Below, in pieces: positions 45,951 through 54,201 of a stretch of DNA of 64,000 nt. The notes beneath the pieces were generated by a model, which saw nothing but the letters and a program-made list of their open reading frames with translations, did no database searches and was not told the origin of the DNA. Source of the DNA: Acinetobacter brisouii CIP 110357 (GTDB taxonomy: Bacteria > Pseudomonadota > Gammaproteobacteria > Pseudomonadales > Moraxellaceae); NCBI RefSeq assembly GCF_000488275.1, contig NZ_KI530762.1:825536-889535 (forward strand), written 5' to 3'. The position numbers and the translations under genes are program-made. The stretch's first letter is position 1, and every line of letters begins with the position of its first letter.

Positions 45951-46636
45951 AAACCTGATTTTTCAAGTGCAGTTCGCAAATAAGGGTCAAGTTCATCTTG
46001 TTTGAGTAGCCAGTTGGCATAGTCTGATGGTAAGTCTTTGATCGTCGTACCTTTGTGTTTGCCAAAAGTAATCATTTTAGGAATACGGGCATCTTCAGAA
46101 GCAACATAAAGTTCCTCAACTGTTTGGATGCCAAGACTGGCAATAATATGCATCAAAATATTGGCAGTTAAAATAATATCGGCATCGGCACGGTGCGCGC
46201 CTTTAAGCAGTTCACGGGCTTTTTCACTACCACGACTGATTTGGTAAATGAGCGCAGAAATGTTGTGTGCTTCTGCATCTGCCCAGACTTGGCGTGCCAG
46301 TGCTAGCGTGCAAATCGGTTTTAAATGCGATACATCGATGCCACAACGGGCAATGGCTTGTATGTCATAATCGATATTGTGCCCAATAATATAGGTCGTT
46401 TCCTGAGGGAGCTGAAAAGTCGTGTAGCTTGGCTGATCGGCAATATCTGATTCTAAAATATGATGTACCGCCATAGCCGCATAAGAAATGGGCTCGCCAA
46501 CCGAATACAATTGATCGAAAATCTTGCTTTTATCTAAGCTGAGTTTACCTTGCTGGATTTCAATCGGTGCATAAGCAATTTCAATCGGTAAGCCGTTGAG
46601 CGTATGGGTTTCAGTATCAAGAATAATAGTATGCAT
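45947..46636 (-). CDS. ExoX-like DnaQ-family 3-prime-5-prime exonuclease
   Basis: A 229-residue protein. The DEDDh exonuclease core is visible: IILDTETHTLNG (Exo I, near 4-15), IIGHNIDYDIQAI (Exo II, near 85-97) and HRADADIIL (Exo III, near 151-159). The C-terminal 45 residues (MITFGKHKGTTIKDLPSDY) form the short module often attached to ExoX-type nucleases. E. coli ExoX is a distributive single-strand exonuclease in mismatch repair. ATG at 46636 is preferred over GTG at 46645; neither has a strong ribosome-binding site. Confidence 0.8.
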   Translation of the reverse strand: MHTIILDTETHTLNGLPIEIAYAPIEIQQGKLSLDKSKIFDQLYSVGEPISYAAMAVHHILESDIADQPSYTTFQLPQETTYIIGHNIDYDIQAIARCGIDVSHLKPICTLALARQVWADAEAHNISALIYQISRGSEKARELLKGAHRADADIILTANILMHIIASLGIQTVEELYVASEDARIPKMITFGKHKGTTIKDLPSDYANWLLKQDELDPYLRTALEKSGF

Positions 46637-46690
46637 AGCCGTCACAGGAGTTTTTTGTGCAATGTAACATTGCTTGAGAGTAACTACAAA

Positions 46691-47137
46691 TTAGTGTGAT
46701 GGTCGTTGCTGTAACAGCATTTCTAGGTCTTGCTGTAAAGCTTCACTTGAGATCAGCGCTTTATAGGTATACACGGGAATACCATCTTCATAATCCATGG
46801 CTTTAAAGCTTTGTGTACCATCCCGATATTCAAAAATGGCAAGTGGCATTTTGTCCTGATCCAGAATAAAAAAGCGCTGCTGTTTAATTGAAACTTCATA
46901 ATTGAAAAAAGTCTGTTTCAATAAACGTAAAAAAGCTGCCTGATGTGTTGAGAGCTGATTGAGATCACGAATGCGGTCACTGTCAGAGCGATGCTGACTT
47001 TTAGAATATAGGCGCTGTACGTGACTGCGCTGAGGAGGTTGGTTTTGAATGGCTGGTTGTTGTGGTGCAGATTGTTTTTGTCCACGAATATAATAGCCTA
47101 AGCAAAAACCTATAATAAAACAAATCAATATCAACAT
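46691..47137 (-). CDS. Membrane-anchored protein of unknown function
   Basis: A 148-residue protein with one N-terminal membrane helix (residues 2-16, LILICFIIGFCLGYY), a Gln/Pro-rich linker (about 20-42), and a soluble domain (about 60-145) that reads RFFILDQDKMPLAIFEYRDG. That strand-rich pattern faintly recalls the DUF2726 nuclease-like fold, but I cannot see the catalytic residues, so I leave the family open. It lies 54 bases upstream of the exonuclease gene on the same strand and may be co-transcribed with it. Confidence 0.6.
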   Translation of the reverse strand: MLILICFIIGFCLGYYIRGQKQSAPQQPAIQNQPPQRSHVQRLYSKSQHRSDSDRIRDLNQLSTHQAAFLRLLKQTFFNYEVSIKQQRFFILDQDKMPLAIFEYRDGTQSFKAMDYEDGIPVYTYKALISSEALQQDLEMLLQQRPSH

Positions 47138-47278
47138 TTTAAAATTATTTTAAAAATCTAAAGTTTGTTATGTTCTAAAATTCTGCAACCGAATTCAAGC
47201 GATTTAAAATCAAGGCTTAAATTGAGCGATTTTTATTGCAAGCTGAGTAAACTTCATGCCGAAAAACCTGAAACTTCG

Positions 47279-47287
47279 TGTTAGAAT
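47279..47287 (+). promoter_or_regulatory. Candidate extended -10 promoter for glyA
   Basis: TGTTAGAAT is a close match to the extended -10 consensus; no good -35 is seen. The leader would be about 45 bases and carries AGGA before the ATG. Confidence 0.35.
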
Positions 47288-47339
47288 AGGCTTCGATTTT
47301 AGCACGGCTTAAAAGCCCTAATTGATAGGACCCTCGCTA

Positions 47340-48593
47340 ATGTTTGCCAACATCTCTATTTCTGAATTTGATCCAGATTTAGCAAAAGCAATTGCTTCTG
47401 AAGGTGAGCGCCAAGAAGCTCACATTGAGTTGATTGCCTCTGAAAACTACTGTTCTCCAGCGGTTATGGAAGCTCAAGGAAGTAAGTTAACCAATAAATA
47501 TGCAGAAGGCTATCCAGGCAAACGCTACTACGGCGGTTGTGAATATGTTGATGTCATTGAGCAAATGGCGATTGACCGTGCTAAAGAATTATTTGGTGCT
47601 GACTACGCAAACGTACAGCCACATGCTGGTTCTCAAGCAAACTCTGCAGTTTATTTAGCATTACTTAACCCAGGCGATACAGTTTTGGGTATGAGCTTGG
47701 CTCACGGTGGTCACTTGACTCACGGTGCAAAAGTTAGCTTCTCTGGTAAAACTTATAACGCAGTTCAGTATGGTTTAAATACTGAAACTGGCGAAATTGA
47801 TTATGAAGAAGTTGAACGCCTAGCTGTAGAACATAAACCACGTATGATCGTTGCAGGTTTCTCTGCATACAGCCGTATCGTAGATTGGCAGCGTTTCCGT
47901 GACATCGCAGACAAAGTAGGTGCTTACCTATTTGTTGACATGGCACACGTTGCAGGTCTGGTTGCTGCTGGTGTTTATCCAAGCCCAGTACAAATCGCGG
48001 ATGTAACCACTACAACGACTCACAAAACACTTCGTGGTCCACGTTCTGGTTTGATTCTTGCGAAAGCAAACGAAGAAATCGAGAAAAAACTACAATCAGC
48101 TGTATTCCCTGGTAACCAAGGTGGTCCATTGATGCATGCTGTTGCAGCAAAAGCAATCTGCTTCAAAGAAGCAATGTCTGACGAGTTTAAAGCTTATCAG
48201 CAACAGGTTGTGAAAAATGCACAAGCAATGGCTGAAGTGTTGATTTCTCGTGGTTATGACATTGTTTCTGGTGGCACAAACAACCACTTGTTCTTGTTGT
48301 CATTGATCAAACAAGACGTGACTGGTAAAGAAGCTGATGCATGGTTAGGTGCAGCGCACATTACTGTGAACAAAAACTCTGTACCAAACGATCCACGTTC
48401 TCCATTTGTGACTTCAGGTATCCGTATTGGTACACCTGCTGTAACGACTCGTGGTTTCGGTGAAGCAGAAGTACGTGATCTTGCAAACTGGATCGCGGAC
48501 ATCTTGGACAGCAAAGGTGACGAAAGTGTGATCGCTGCTGTTAAAGACAAAGTTGCAGAAGTTTGTGCAAAATTCCCAGTTTATGCAAAATAA
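47340..48593 (+). CDS. glyA: Serine hydroxymethyltransferase
   Basis: A 417-residue PLP enzyme that interconverts serine and glycine and charges tetrahydrofolate with one-carbon units. The PLP lysine is K229 in [14 protein letters not shown]. The conserved [19 protein letters not shown] lies near 28-46 and YYGGCEYVD near 61-69. The ATG at 47340 gives the standard length; six extra codons upstream are not conserved. It forms a single-gene unit with a strong terminator. Confidence 0.97.
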   Translation: MFANISISEFDPDLAKAIASEGERQEAHIELIASENYCSPAVMEAQGSKLTNKYAEGYPGKRYYGGCEYVDVIEQMAIDRAKELFGADYANVQPHAGSQANSAVYLALLNPGDTVLGMSLAHGGHLTHGAKVSFSGKTYNAVQYGLNTETGEIDYEEVERLAVEHKPRMIVAGFSAYSRIVDWQRFRDIADKVGAYLFVDMAHVAGLVAAGVYPSPVQIADVTTTTTHKTLRGPRSGLILAKANEEIEKKLQSAVFPGNQGGPLMHAVAAKAICFKEAMSDEFKAYQQQVVKNAQAMAEVLISRGYDIVSGGTNNHLFLLSLIKQDVTGKEADAWLGAAHITVNKNSVPNDPRSPFVTSGIRIGTPAVTTRGFGEAEVRDLANWIADILDSKGDESVIAAVKDKVAEVCAKFPVYAK

Positions 48594-48610
48594 TCGTTTT
48601 GCCTAACTGA

Positions 48611-48642
48611 AAAAAGCCTCCTGAATTTGGAGGCTTTTTTAT
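48611..48642 (+). terminator. Intrinsic terminator after glyA
   Basis: AAAAAGCCTCC and GGAGGCTTTTT form an 11-bp stem around a seven-base loop, then T residues. Confidence 0.9.
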
Positions 48643-48657
48643 TTTAAGAAAGCTTAA

Positions 48658-49014
48658 AACGATAAACATTGGATTGAACACAATATTTATTATTTACAGA
48701 TAAGCGTTCTTCTCTTGATTGCTGTGGTGTTGCTGCATCATTTTAATATTCCCTATCAATTGCAGCGGATACCTGATGAGGCTTTCAGATCTTTGGTAAA
48801 ATTTTTAGCACCTTACTCGCCCGCAATCGCAATTATGGTGTGACTCTTTATTACTATTTTCGGTGGCAAGGCTAGTGAGTTTGAGTTTTTATGTAAATCT
48901 GTCGATTGTTCAATATGGCTATATGAGCTACGGCTATCGTTACTTTATCTGATTGCGAGTTGTAGGTTGGAAAAGTTGATTGAGACTTATGATTCAAAGC
49001 AATTGAGTGATTGA
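48658..49014 (+). pseudogene. Remnant of a CPBP-type membrane protein gene
   Basis: The forward frame is open for 61 codons, stops at TGA (48841-48843), and is open again for 56 codons to a second TGA at 49012. The first part has a membrane segment (QISVLLLIAVVLLHHF) and then RSLVKFLAPYSPAIAIMV; the second starts LFITIFGGKASEFEFL. Joined, they read like the N-terminus of CPBP intramembrane metalloproteases (SPAIAxxVT...GGKA). There is no start codon or ribosome-binding site, and the catalytic EExxxR segment is gone. I therefore read it as a decayed gene truncated at both ends. It lies between glyA and ahpF. Confidence 0.55.
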
Positions 49015-49146
49015 GTACAGAACAAGTTTTTAGTTATTTAATTTATAAAACCGATTATATGGATAAAAATATACTGTTTTAACAATGAAAAGACTTGCGT
49101 TACTATAAACCCAAGTTAAGAAATTCGCCCTATTTGGAGAAATACG

Positions 49147-50712
49147 ATGTTAGATCAAAATATTAAAGCACAATTGAAAGCATACTTAGAACGTTTAGAA
49201 AGCCCAATTGAGTTAGTTGCAGCTCTTGATGATTCAGACAAGGCTCAGCAAGTCAAAGAACTGGTGACTGAAATTGCAGAATTATCAGATCAAGTCACTG
49301 CACGTTTTGATGGTGAAAATGCGCGCCGTCCAAGTTTTGGTATTGCCAAAGCAGGTGAACAACCTCGCGTATTTTTTGCGGGGTTGCCAATGGGGCATGA
49401 GTTTACCTCATTGATCTTGGCATTGTTACAAGTTTCAGGTTATGCACCAAAAATCTCAGATGAGTTATTGGCACAAATTAAAGGATTAAATTTAAAAGCA
49501 AATTTTGATGTGTTTGTTTCTTTAAGCTGCCATAACTGCCCTGACGTTGTTCAAGCCTTGAACTTGATTGCGATTTATAATCCAAATGCCACAACCACCA
49601 TGATTGATGGCGGTTTTTTCCAAGATGAAGTGGAACAACGCAAAATCATGGCTGTCCCAATGGTGTTCCAAGATGAACAGCATATTGGTCAAGGTCGTAT
49701 GACTCTTGAGGAGTTAGTTGCGAAATTAGATCAAAATTCAGCAGAAAAAGATGCTGCAGCGATCAATGCCAAAGATGCTTTTGATGTGTTAGTCATTGGT
49801 GGTGGACCTGCAGGGGCAACCTCAGCGATTTATGCTGCGCGTAAAGGGATCAAAACAGGGATTGTGGCAGAGCGTTTTGGTGGTCAGGTGATGGACACCA
49901 TGGACATTGAAAACTTTACCTCAGTTCAAAAAACACAAGGACCAAAATTCGCAGCCGATATGGAAGCACATGTGCGTGAGTACAATGTCGACATCATGAA
50001 TTTGCAGCGTGTGAAACATATTACAGGTGCAGACCAAACGAGCAATGGTTTAGTCGCAGTTGAACTGGAAAATGGTGCCAAACTTGAGTCTAAAACTGTA
50101 ATTCTATCGACAGGTGCGCGCTGGAGAGAAATGAATGTTCCAGGTGAAGCTGAATACCGTACCCGCGGCGTTGCGTACTGTCCACACTGTGATGGTCCTT
50201 TGTTTAAAAGTAAACGTGTTGCGGTGATTGGTGGTGGTAACTCAGGTGTCGAAGCTGCAATTGACTTGGCAGGAATTGTTGAGCATGTGACTTTGATTGA
50301 GTTTGGTGACACCTTACGTGCAGACCAAGTCTTGCAAGATAAATTGAACAGCTTGAATAATACTGTGGTGATTAAAAGTGCACAAACTACAGAAGTGTTG
50401 GGTGATGGCTCTCAAGTCACTGGTTTGAAATATCAAGATCGCGCGACAGGTGAAGAGCATGTAGTGGAACTTGCAGGCATCTTTGTACAAATTGGTTTGT
50501 TACCAAATACTGACTTCTTAAAAGGAAGTGCAGTTGAATTGTCAAACCGTGGTGAAATCGTGGTCAATGATCGCAATGAAACCAATGTGAAAGGGGTATT
50601 TGCAGCAGGTGACTGTACTACAGTGCCATATAAACAAATCATCATTGCCACAGGTGAAGGGGCGAAGGCATCACTCTCTGCATTCGATTACATTATCCGT
50701 TCAGGTCAGTAA
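49147..50712 (+). CDS. ahpF: Alkyl hydroperoxide reductase subunit F
   Basis: A 521-residue flavoprotein disulfide reductase that recharges the peroxidase AhpC with NADH. The N-terminal double thioredoxin-fold domain has its redox pair C128 and C131 in SLSCHNCPD. The C-terminal part has the FAD motif [14 protein letters not shown] near 216 and the reductase pair C345 and C348 in YCPHCDG, plus [14 protein letters not shown]. ahpC is not adjacent on either side, so this is a stand-alone ahpF. OxyR, whose gene is at 18.5 kb, would be the expected activator, but I saw no clear OxyR site upstream. GGAGA precedes the ATG. Confidence 0.95.
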   Translation: MLDQNIKAQLKAYLERLESPIELVAALDDSDKAQQVKELVTEIAELSDQVTARFDGENARRPSFGIAKAGEQPRVFFAGLPMGHEFTSLILALLQVSGYAPKISDELLAQIKGLNLKANFDVFVSLSCHNCPDVVQALNLIAIYNPNATTTMIDGGFFQDEVEQRKIMAVPMVFQDEQHIGQGRMTLEELVAKLDQNSAEKDAAAINAKDAFDVLVIGGGPAGATSAIYAARKGIKTGIVAERFGGQVMDTMDIENFTSVQKTQGPKFAADMEAHVREYNVDIMNLQRVKHITGADQTSNGLVAVELENGAKLESKTVILSTGARWREMNVPGEAEYRTRGVAYCPHCDGPLFKSKRVAVIGGGNSGVEAAIDLAGIVEHVTLIEFGDTLRADQVLQDKLNSLNNTVVIKSAQTTEVLGDGSQVTGLKYQDRATGEEHVVELAGIFVQIGLLPNTDFLKGSAVELSNRGEIVVNDRNETNVKGVFAAGDCTTVPYKQIIIATGEGAKASLSAFDYIIRSGQ

Positions 50713-50758
50713 GCTTGAATTGAGTATTGAAACCGATCAAATTTGATTTTGATCAGTC

Positions 50759-50791
50759 AAAAAATAGCGACAAGATTGTCGCTATTTTTTT
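50759..50791. terminator. Bidirectional terminator after ahpF
   Basis: AAAAAATAGCGACA and TGTCGCTATTTTTT form a 14-bp stem with loop AGAT between convergent ahpF and the ferredoxin gene. Confidence 0.92.
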
Positions 50792-50797
50792 GTGTTT

Positions 50798-51046
50798 TTA
50801 CACAATATTCAGTGCTTTAAACTTCTGCATCAACTCTGTTTGATCTTCAATATGGGCAGGGTCAGGCTCAATACAGTTGATTGGACAAACTGCCATACAA
50901 GTCGGAGCTTCATAAAAACCGACACATTCCGTACAACGCTCAGGGTCGATTTCATAGACTTTTTTGCCTTCAGAAATGGCAGTATTTGGGCATTCTGGTA
51001 GGCACATATCACAGTTAATACATTCGTTGGTAATCAACAATGCCAT
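50798..51046 (-). CDS. YfhL-type 2[4Fe-4S] ferredoxin
   Basis: An 82-residue electron carrier with two [4Fe-4S] sites: C9, C12, C15, C19 and C38, C41, C50, C54, C58. The eight-residue spacing between C41 and C50 is the mark of the YfhL/Allochromatium type, which has very low reduction potentials. The gene follows the U32-family gene trhP by three bases on the same strand. In E. coli, YfhL is needed for rRNA hydroxylation by another U32 protein, RlhA, so a partner role here is plausible. Confidence 0.92.
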   Translation of the reverse strand: MALLITNECINCDMCLPECPNTAISEGKKVYEIDPERCTECVGFYEAPTCMAVCPINCIEPDPAHIEDQTELMQKFKALNIV

Positions 51047-51049
51047 TGT

Positions 51050-52417
51050 TTAACCTGCTGAATAAGCTAAAGATGCTGCCTGAATGTTGTCAGTTGCATC
51101 GGGCAAGTTGCGAACCAGCAAGGCAAACTCAACATCAATGCTGGCATCCAGTGGAATTTCAACAATATGTCCTGAGCCTTTGGCATTGTCAATCTGATTG
51201 CCTTTCAGGTCACGCATTTCGGTTAAAGTAAAGGTAATGTTGCCTTTTGGTGTCATAAGCTCAAGTGAATCGCCGACAAGGAAGCGGTTTTTCACTTCAA
51301 TGCGAATATAGTCACCATTGCGTTCAAGCACTTCACCACAGAACTGTTGATAATCAAAATGTGATGAACCATCTTCATAGTTTTGATATTCGCTATGTAC
51401 ATGGCGACGCAAGAAACCTTCGGTATAACCACGGTTTGCCAACCCTTCGAGTTGAGTCATCAGGCTTGGGTCAAATGGGCGACCTGCCAAAGCATCATCA
51501 ATGGCTTTACGGTAAATCTGCGCGGTACGTGCACAGTAAAAATATGACTTGGTACGACCTTCAATTTTTAAAGACGCAATGCCCATGTGTGTCAAACGAT
51601 CAACATGCTGCACGGCGCGTAAATCTTTGGAGTTCATGAAGTAAGTGCCATGTTCATCTTCTTCAGCAGCAAACATATCTTCATCATTACGCTGAATCAG
51701 CACAGGTTCAGCAAATTGATGCTGATCATTTTCACTCGAACAGCAGGTTTTTTTATCTTCAACTTGAGTGACAGGAATCACGTCGCCAGTGGCATCTTCT
51801 TGTGTTTCGTGGATTTTATATTCCCAGCGGCAAGCATTGGTGCATGCGCCTTGGTTGGCATCGCGTTTATTCATATAACCAGACAGCAAACAACGTCCTG
51901 AATACGCCATGCACAACGCACCGTGTACAAAAACTTCAAGCTCGATGTCTGGAACATGCTGTTGAATTTCTTCAATTTCATCGATTGATAATTCACGCGA
52001 TAAAATCACTCGAGTCAAACCATAGTCTTTCCAGAATTTAACGGTCGCCCAGTTAATGGCATTGGCTTGTACAGACAAATGAATCGGCATATGTGGAAAA
52101 TGCTCACGTACCATCATGATTAGACCTGGGTCAGACATGATTAGGGCATCGGGTTGCATCGCTACTACAGGCTCAAGATCGCGAATAAAGTTTTTCAGTT
52201 TGCTGTTGTGTGGCTGAATATTCACGACCACATAGAATTTTTTACCCAATGCATGTGCTTCATTAATGCCGATTTGTAAGTTGTCATGATCAAAGGCATT
52301 GTTACGTACACGTAAGCTATAACGGGGTTGACCGGCATAAACTGCATCTGCACCATAGGCAAATGCATAGCGCATGTTTTTGAGCGAACCAGCAGGTGAG
52401 AGAAGTTCTGTTTTCAT
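51050..52417 (-). CDS. trhP: U32-family tRNA hydroxylation protein TrhP (YegQ)
   Basis: A 455-residue U32 peptidase-like protein. The N-terminus reads ELLSPAGSLKNMRYAFAYGADAVYAG, and the central iron-sulfur cysteines are seen in VHGALCMAYSGRCLLSGY and GACTNACRWEY near 170-200. YegQ/TrhP makes the 5-hydroxyuridine at position 34 of certain tRNAs, using prephenate-dependent chemistry, despite the old peptidase label. A region with the motif KKTCCSSENDQ near 232 carries two more cysteines and looks like an insert. ATG at 52417 is taken rather than GTG at 52426. It is directly followed by a ferredoxin gene. Confidence 0.85.
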   Translation of the reverse strand: MKTELLSPAGSLKNMRYAFAYGADAVYAGQPRYSLRVRNNAFDHDNLQIGINEAHALGKKFYVVVNIQPHNSKLKNFIRDLEPVVAMQPDALIMSDPGLIMMVREHFPHMPIHLSVQANAINWATVKFWKDYGLTRVILSRELSIDEIEEIQQHVPDIELEVFVHGALCMAYSGRCLLSGYMNKRDANQGACTNACRWEYKIHETQEDATGDVIPVTQVEDKKTCCSSENDQHQFAEPVLIQRNDEDMFAAEEDEHGTYFMNSKDLRAVQHVDRLTHMGIASLKIEGRTKSYFYCARTAQIYRKAIDDALAGRPFDPSLMTQLEGLANRGYTEGFLRRHVHSEYQNYEDGSSHFDYQQFCGEVLERNGDYIRIEVKNRFLVGDSLELMTPKGNITFTLTEMRDLKGNQIDNAKGSGHIVEIPLDASIDVEFALLVRNLPDATDNIQAASLAYSAG

Positions 52418-52521
52418 GGTAAACACAGTAAAAGCTTAGAAAAAATAGGGGAATATTTTAGTGATTCTCTGTGTGGCGCTCAACCCAGTATTTTAGTCGG
52501 AATTATGAAGCAATCAGGCAT

Positions 52522-52552
52522 AAAAAAACCACACCGAAGGGTGTGGTTTTAC
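52522..52552 (-). terminator. Intrinsic terminator after the undecamer-repeat gene
   Basis: On the minus strand, AAAACCACACC and GTGTGGTTTT pair around a TTC-containing loop and run into seven T residues. Confidence 0.85.
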
Positions 52553-52566
52553 TGGGAGTAGATGAA

Positions 52567-52926
52567 TTAATCGTGTTTTGGAGCAGGTTTTTTGCTGTCG
52601 TGGTGAGTGACTTTGTGTACAACGTGTTTTGTGCCTTGACCTACTTTATGTACAACATGTTTGGTCTCATGTCCTACTTTACGTGCAACGTTTTTAGTTC
52701 CATGCCCAACTTCACGGGCAACATGTTTGGTTTCATGCCCAACGTTGTGAGCTACTTTTTTAGTATCATGTCCAACTGTATGTGCTGCATGTTCAGTTTT
52801 TTGTACAACTTTATGTGTTGTTGATTCAGTCTTTTCAGGATGCTGTTGCACAGGCTCAGCCATTGCAGTACCTGTAAATGCAGTTGCAGCAAAACCAAAG
52901 ATTAAAGCAGCGGTAAGTTTTTTCAT
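52567..52926 (-). CDS. Exported protein built of seven 11-residue repeats
   Basis: A 119-residue protein. Residues 1-23 are a signal peptide ending AMA. Residues 36-112 are seven back-to-back 11-mers with consensus VAHKVGHETKH: positions 1 and 5 are mostly Val or Ala, 6 Gly, 9 Thr, 10 Lys. The repeat is rich in His and Lys with few acidic residues. Undecamer repeats of this kind occur in group 3 LEA and apolipoprotein-like proteins and fold as amphipathic helices on surfaces or when dried. The tail is KKPAPKHD. It has its own terminator. A role in envelope stress or metal binding is only a guess. Confidence 0.75.
   Translation of the reverse strand: MKKLTAALIFGFAATAFTGTAMAEPVQQHPEKTESTTHKVVQKTEHAAHTVGHDTKKVAHNVGHETKHVAREVGHGTKNVARKVGHETKHVVHKVGQGTKHVVHKVTHHDSKKPAPKHD
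52591..52821 (-). repeat. Seven tandem 33-base coding repeats
   Basis: Codons 36-112 of the exported protein consist of seven imperfect 33-base units. Units 3-6 are the most alike; the first and last have drifted. Unit number could vary between strains by slippage or recombination without shifting the frame. Confidence 0.7.
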
Positions 52927-53255
52927 TTCGGGATCAACCTTGTTTTTTCGTTAGGTGGTGGATTTCACACTGACATTATCTCTAAGAGTTGTGTAAATTG
53001 TATGGAGCTAAGTTACTATGATGTATGGGGAAATATAATTTATGACATGAGAATGGTTAATTCTTTTATCATTAAAGCTTATTTTAAGAAATGCTGTCAC
53101 ATTTTCTTCATCAAGCCGCAATATTGCAACGATAAAAATATAAATTGTACAGCGTTGCATGAATTAATAAGAGTGTCCTATTTTCTTTGTTGTTTGTGCC
53201 CTAGGCAAATCGTAAAGTAACTCTATATTGTGTTATTCGAATTTAGGTGATTTAC
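52927..53255. other. AT-rich divergent intergenic region
   Basis: This 329-base gap separates the repeat-protein gene from a dioxygenase gene and must hold both promoters. I see no convincing gene: a 72-codon forward frame (53002-53220) lacks a ribosome-binding site and has atypical composition. No repeats are seen. Confidence 0.45.
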
Positions 53256-54086
53256 ATGTCTACAATAATTCCAACTCGGCAGCCTGTATTTTTTGTTTCG
53301 CATGGTGGTGGGCCTTGGCCGTGGATGCCAGACCATCTGGAAACCATTTATGCCAATCTTGCACAGTCATTAGCCACATTATTGCCAAGTCTGCCGCAAA
53401 AACCCAAAGCCATTTTAATGGTTTCAGCGCACTGGGAAGAACGTGAATTTACCGTACAGGCGACTCCTGAGCCAGGTATGATCTATGACTACGGTGGTTT
53501 TCCTGAGCATACCTATCATATTCACTATCGTTCGGCAGGTTGTCCTGAACTGGCACAACGCGTTAGCGAATTGCTCACACAAGCAGACATTCCTGTACAG
53601 CAAACCACAACTCGCGGTTATGATCATGGCATGTTTTCACCAATGCAGGTAATTAACCCTGCCGCAGATATTCCTGTGGTGCAGTTGTCCTTGAAAAAGG
53701 GGCTGGACCCTGCAGCGCATATTCAAATGGGGCAGGCTTTAGCACCGCTACGTGATGAAAATGTACTGATTATTGGCAGTGGTTTGAGCTACCACAACTT
53801 ACGCATGTTTAATGCATATGCTGCCGAGCCTTCGAAAGCCTTTGATCAATGGCTGTATTCAACAGTCGTTGAACATCAAGGCACAGCACGCAATCAGCTA
53901 TTGACGCAATGGGAGCAAGCTCCTGCAGCACGTATTGCACATCCACGTGAAGAACACCTCTTGCCTTTAATGGTCAGTGTGGGTGCAGCGCAACAGGAAA
54001 CTGGAGTGCGAACCTATCATGAAACTGGGTTTGTGGGTGGTTTATGGGTGTCCAATTTTGCTTTTGGTGAGTTGAAACAGGCGTAA
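53256..54086 (+). CDS. DODA-type extradiol dioxygenase family protein, copy 1
   Basis: A 276-residue class III (LigB-like) extradiol dioxygenase homologue. Likely metal and active-site motifs are VFFVSHGGGPWPW (residues 13-25), VSAHWEEREF near 58-67, TRGYDHGMFSP near 116 and a histidine in GSGLSYHNLR near 175. The family includes plant DOPA dioxygenase and E. coli YgiD. The reaction here is unknown. The ATG at 53256 is set by AGGTG six bases upstream; a GTG three codons earlier overlaps that site. A second family member lies downstream on the other strand. Confidence 0.82.
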   Translation: MSTIIPTRQPVFFVSHGGGPWPWMPDHLETIYANLAQSLATLLPSLPQKPKAILMVSAHWEEREFTVQATPEPGMIYDYGGFPEHTYHIHYRSAGCPELAQRVSELLTQADIPVQQTTTRGYDHGMFSPMQVINPAADIPVVQLSLKKGLDPAAHIQMGQALAPLRDENVLIIGSGLSYHNLRMFNAYAAEPSKAFDQWLYSTVVEHQGTARNQLLTQWEQAPAARIAHPREEHLLPLMVSVGAAQQETGVRTYHETGFVGGLWVSNFAFGELKQA

Positions 54087-54148
54087 CCGAATTATGCTCT
54101 TTCTTTTATCAACCCAGTAGATATGAGACAGAAGTTTACTTAAGCAAT

Positions 54149-54185
54149 AAAAAACCGAGGTCTATTTGTACCTCGGTTTTTTATT
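54149..54185. terminator. Bidirectional terminator between the two dioxygenase genes
   Basis: AAAAAACCGAGGT and ACCTCGGTTTTTT form a 13-bp stem with an eight-base loop between convergent genes. Confidence 0.92.
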
Positions 54186-54201
54186 TTAGAAAATCTGTCA
54201 A

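Noticed and set aside
48841-48843. In-frame TGA in the CPBP remnant as a recoded codon
   Set aside because: No selenocysteine structure is apparent, and the region also lacks a start codon and the catalytic part, so decay is the simpler reading.
53002-53220. 72-codon forward frame upstream of the first dioxygenase
   Set aside because: No ribosome-binding site, odd cysteine-rich composition, and it lies in a region that must contain two divergent promoters.
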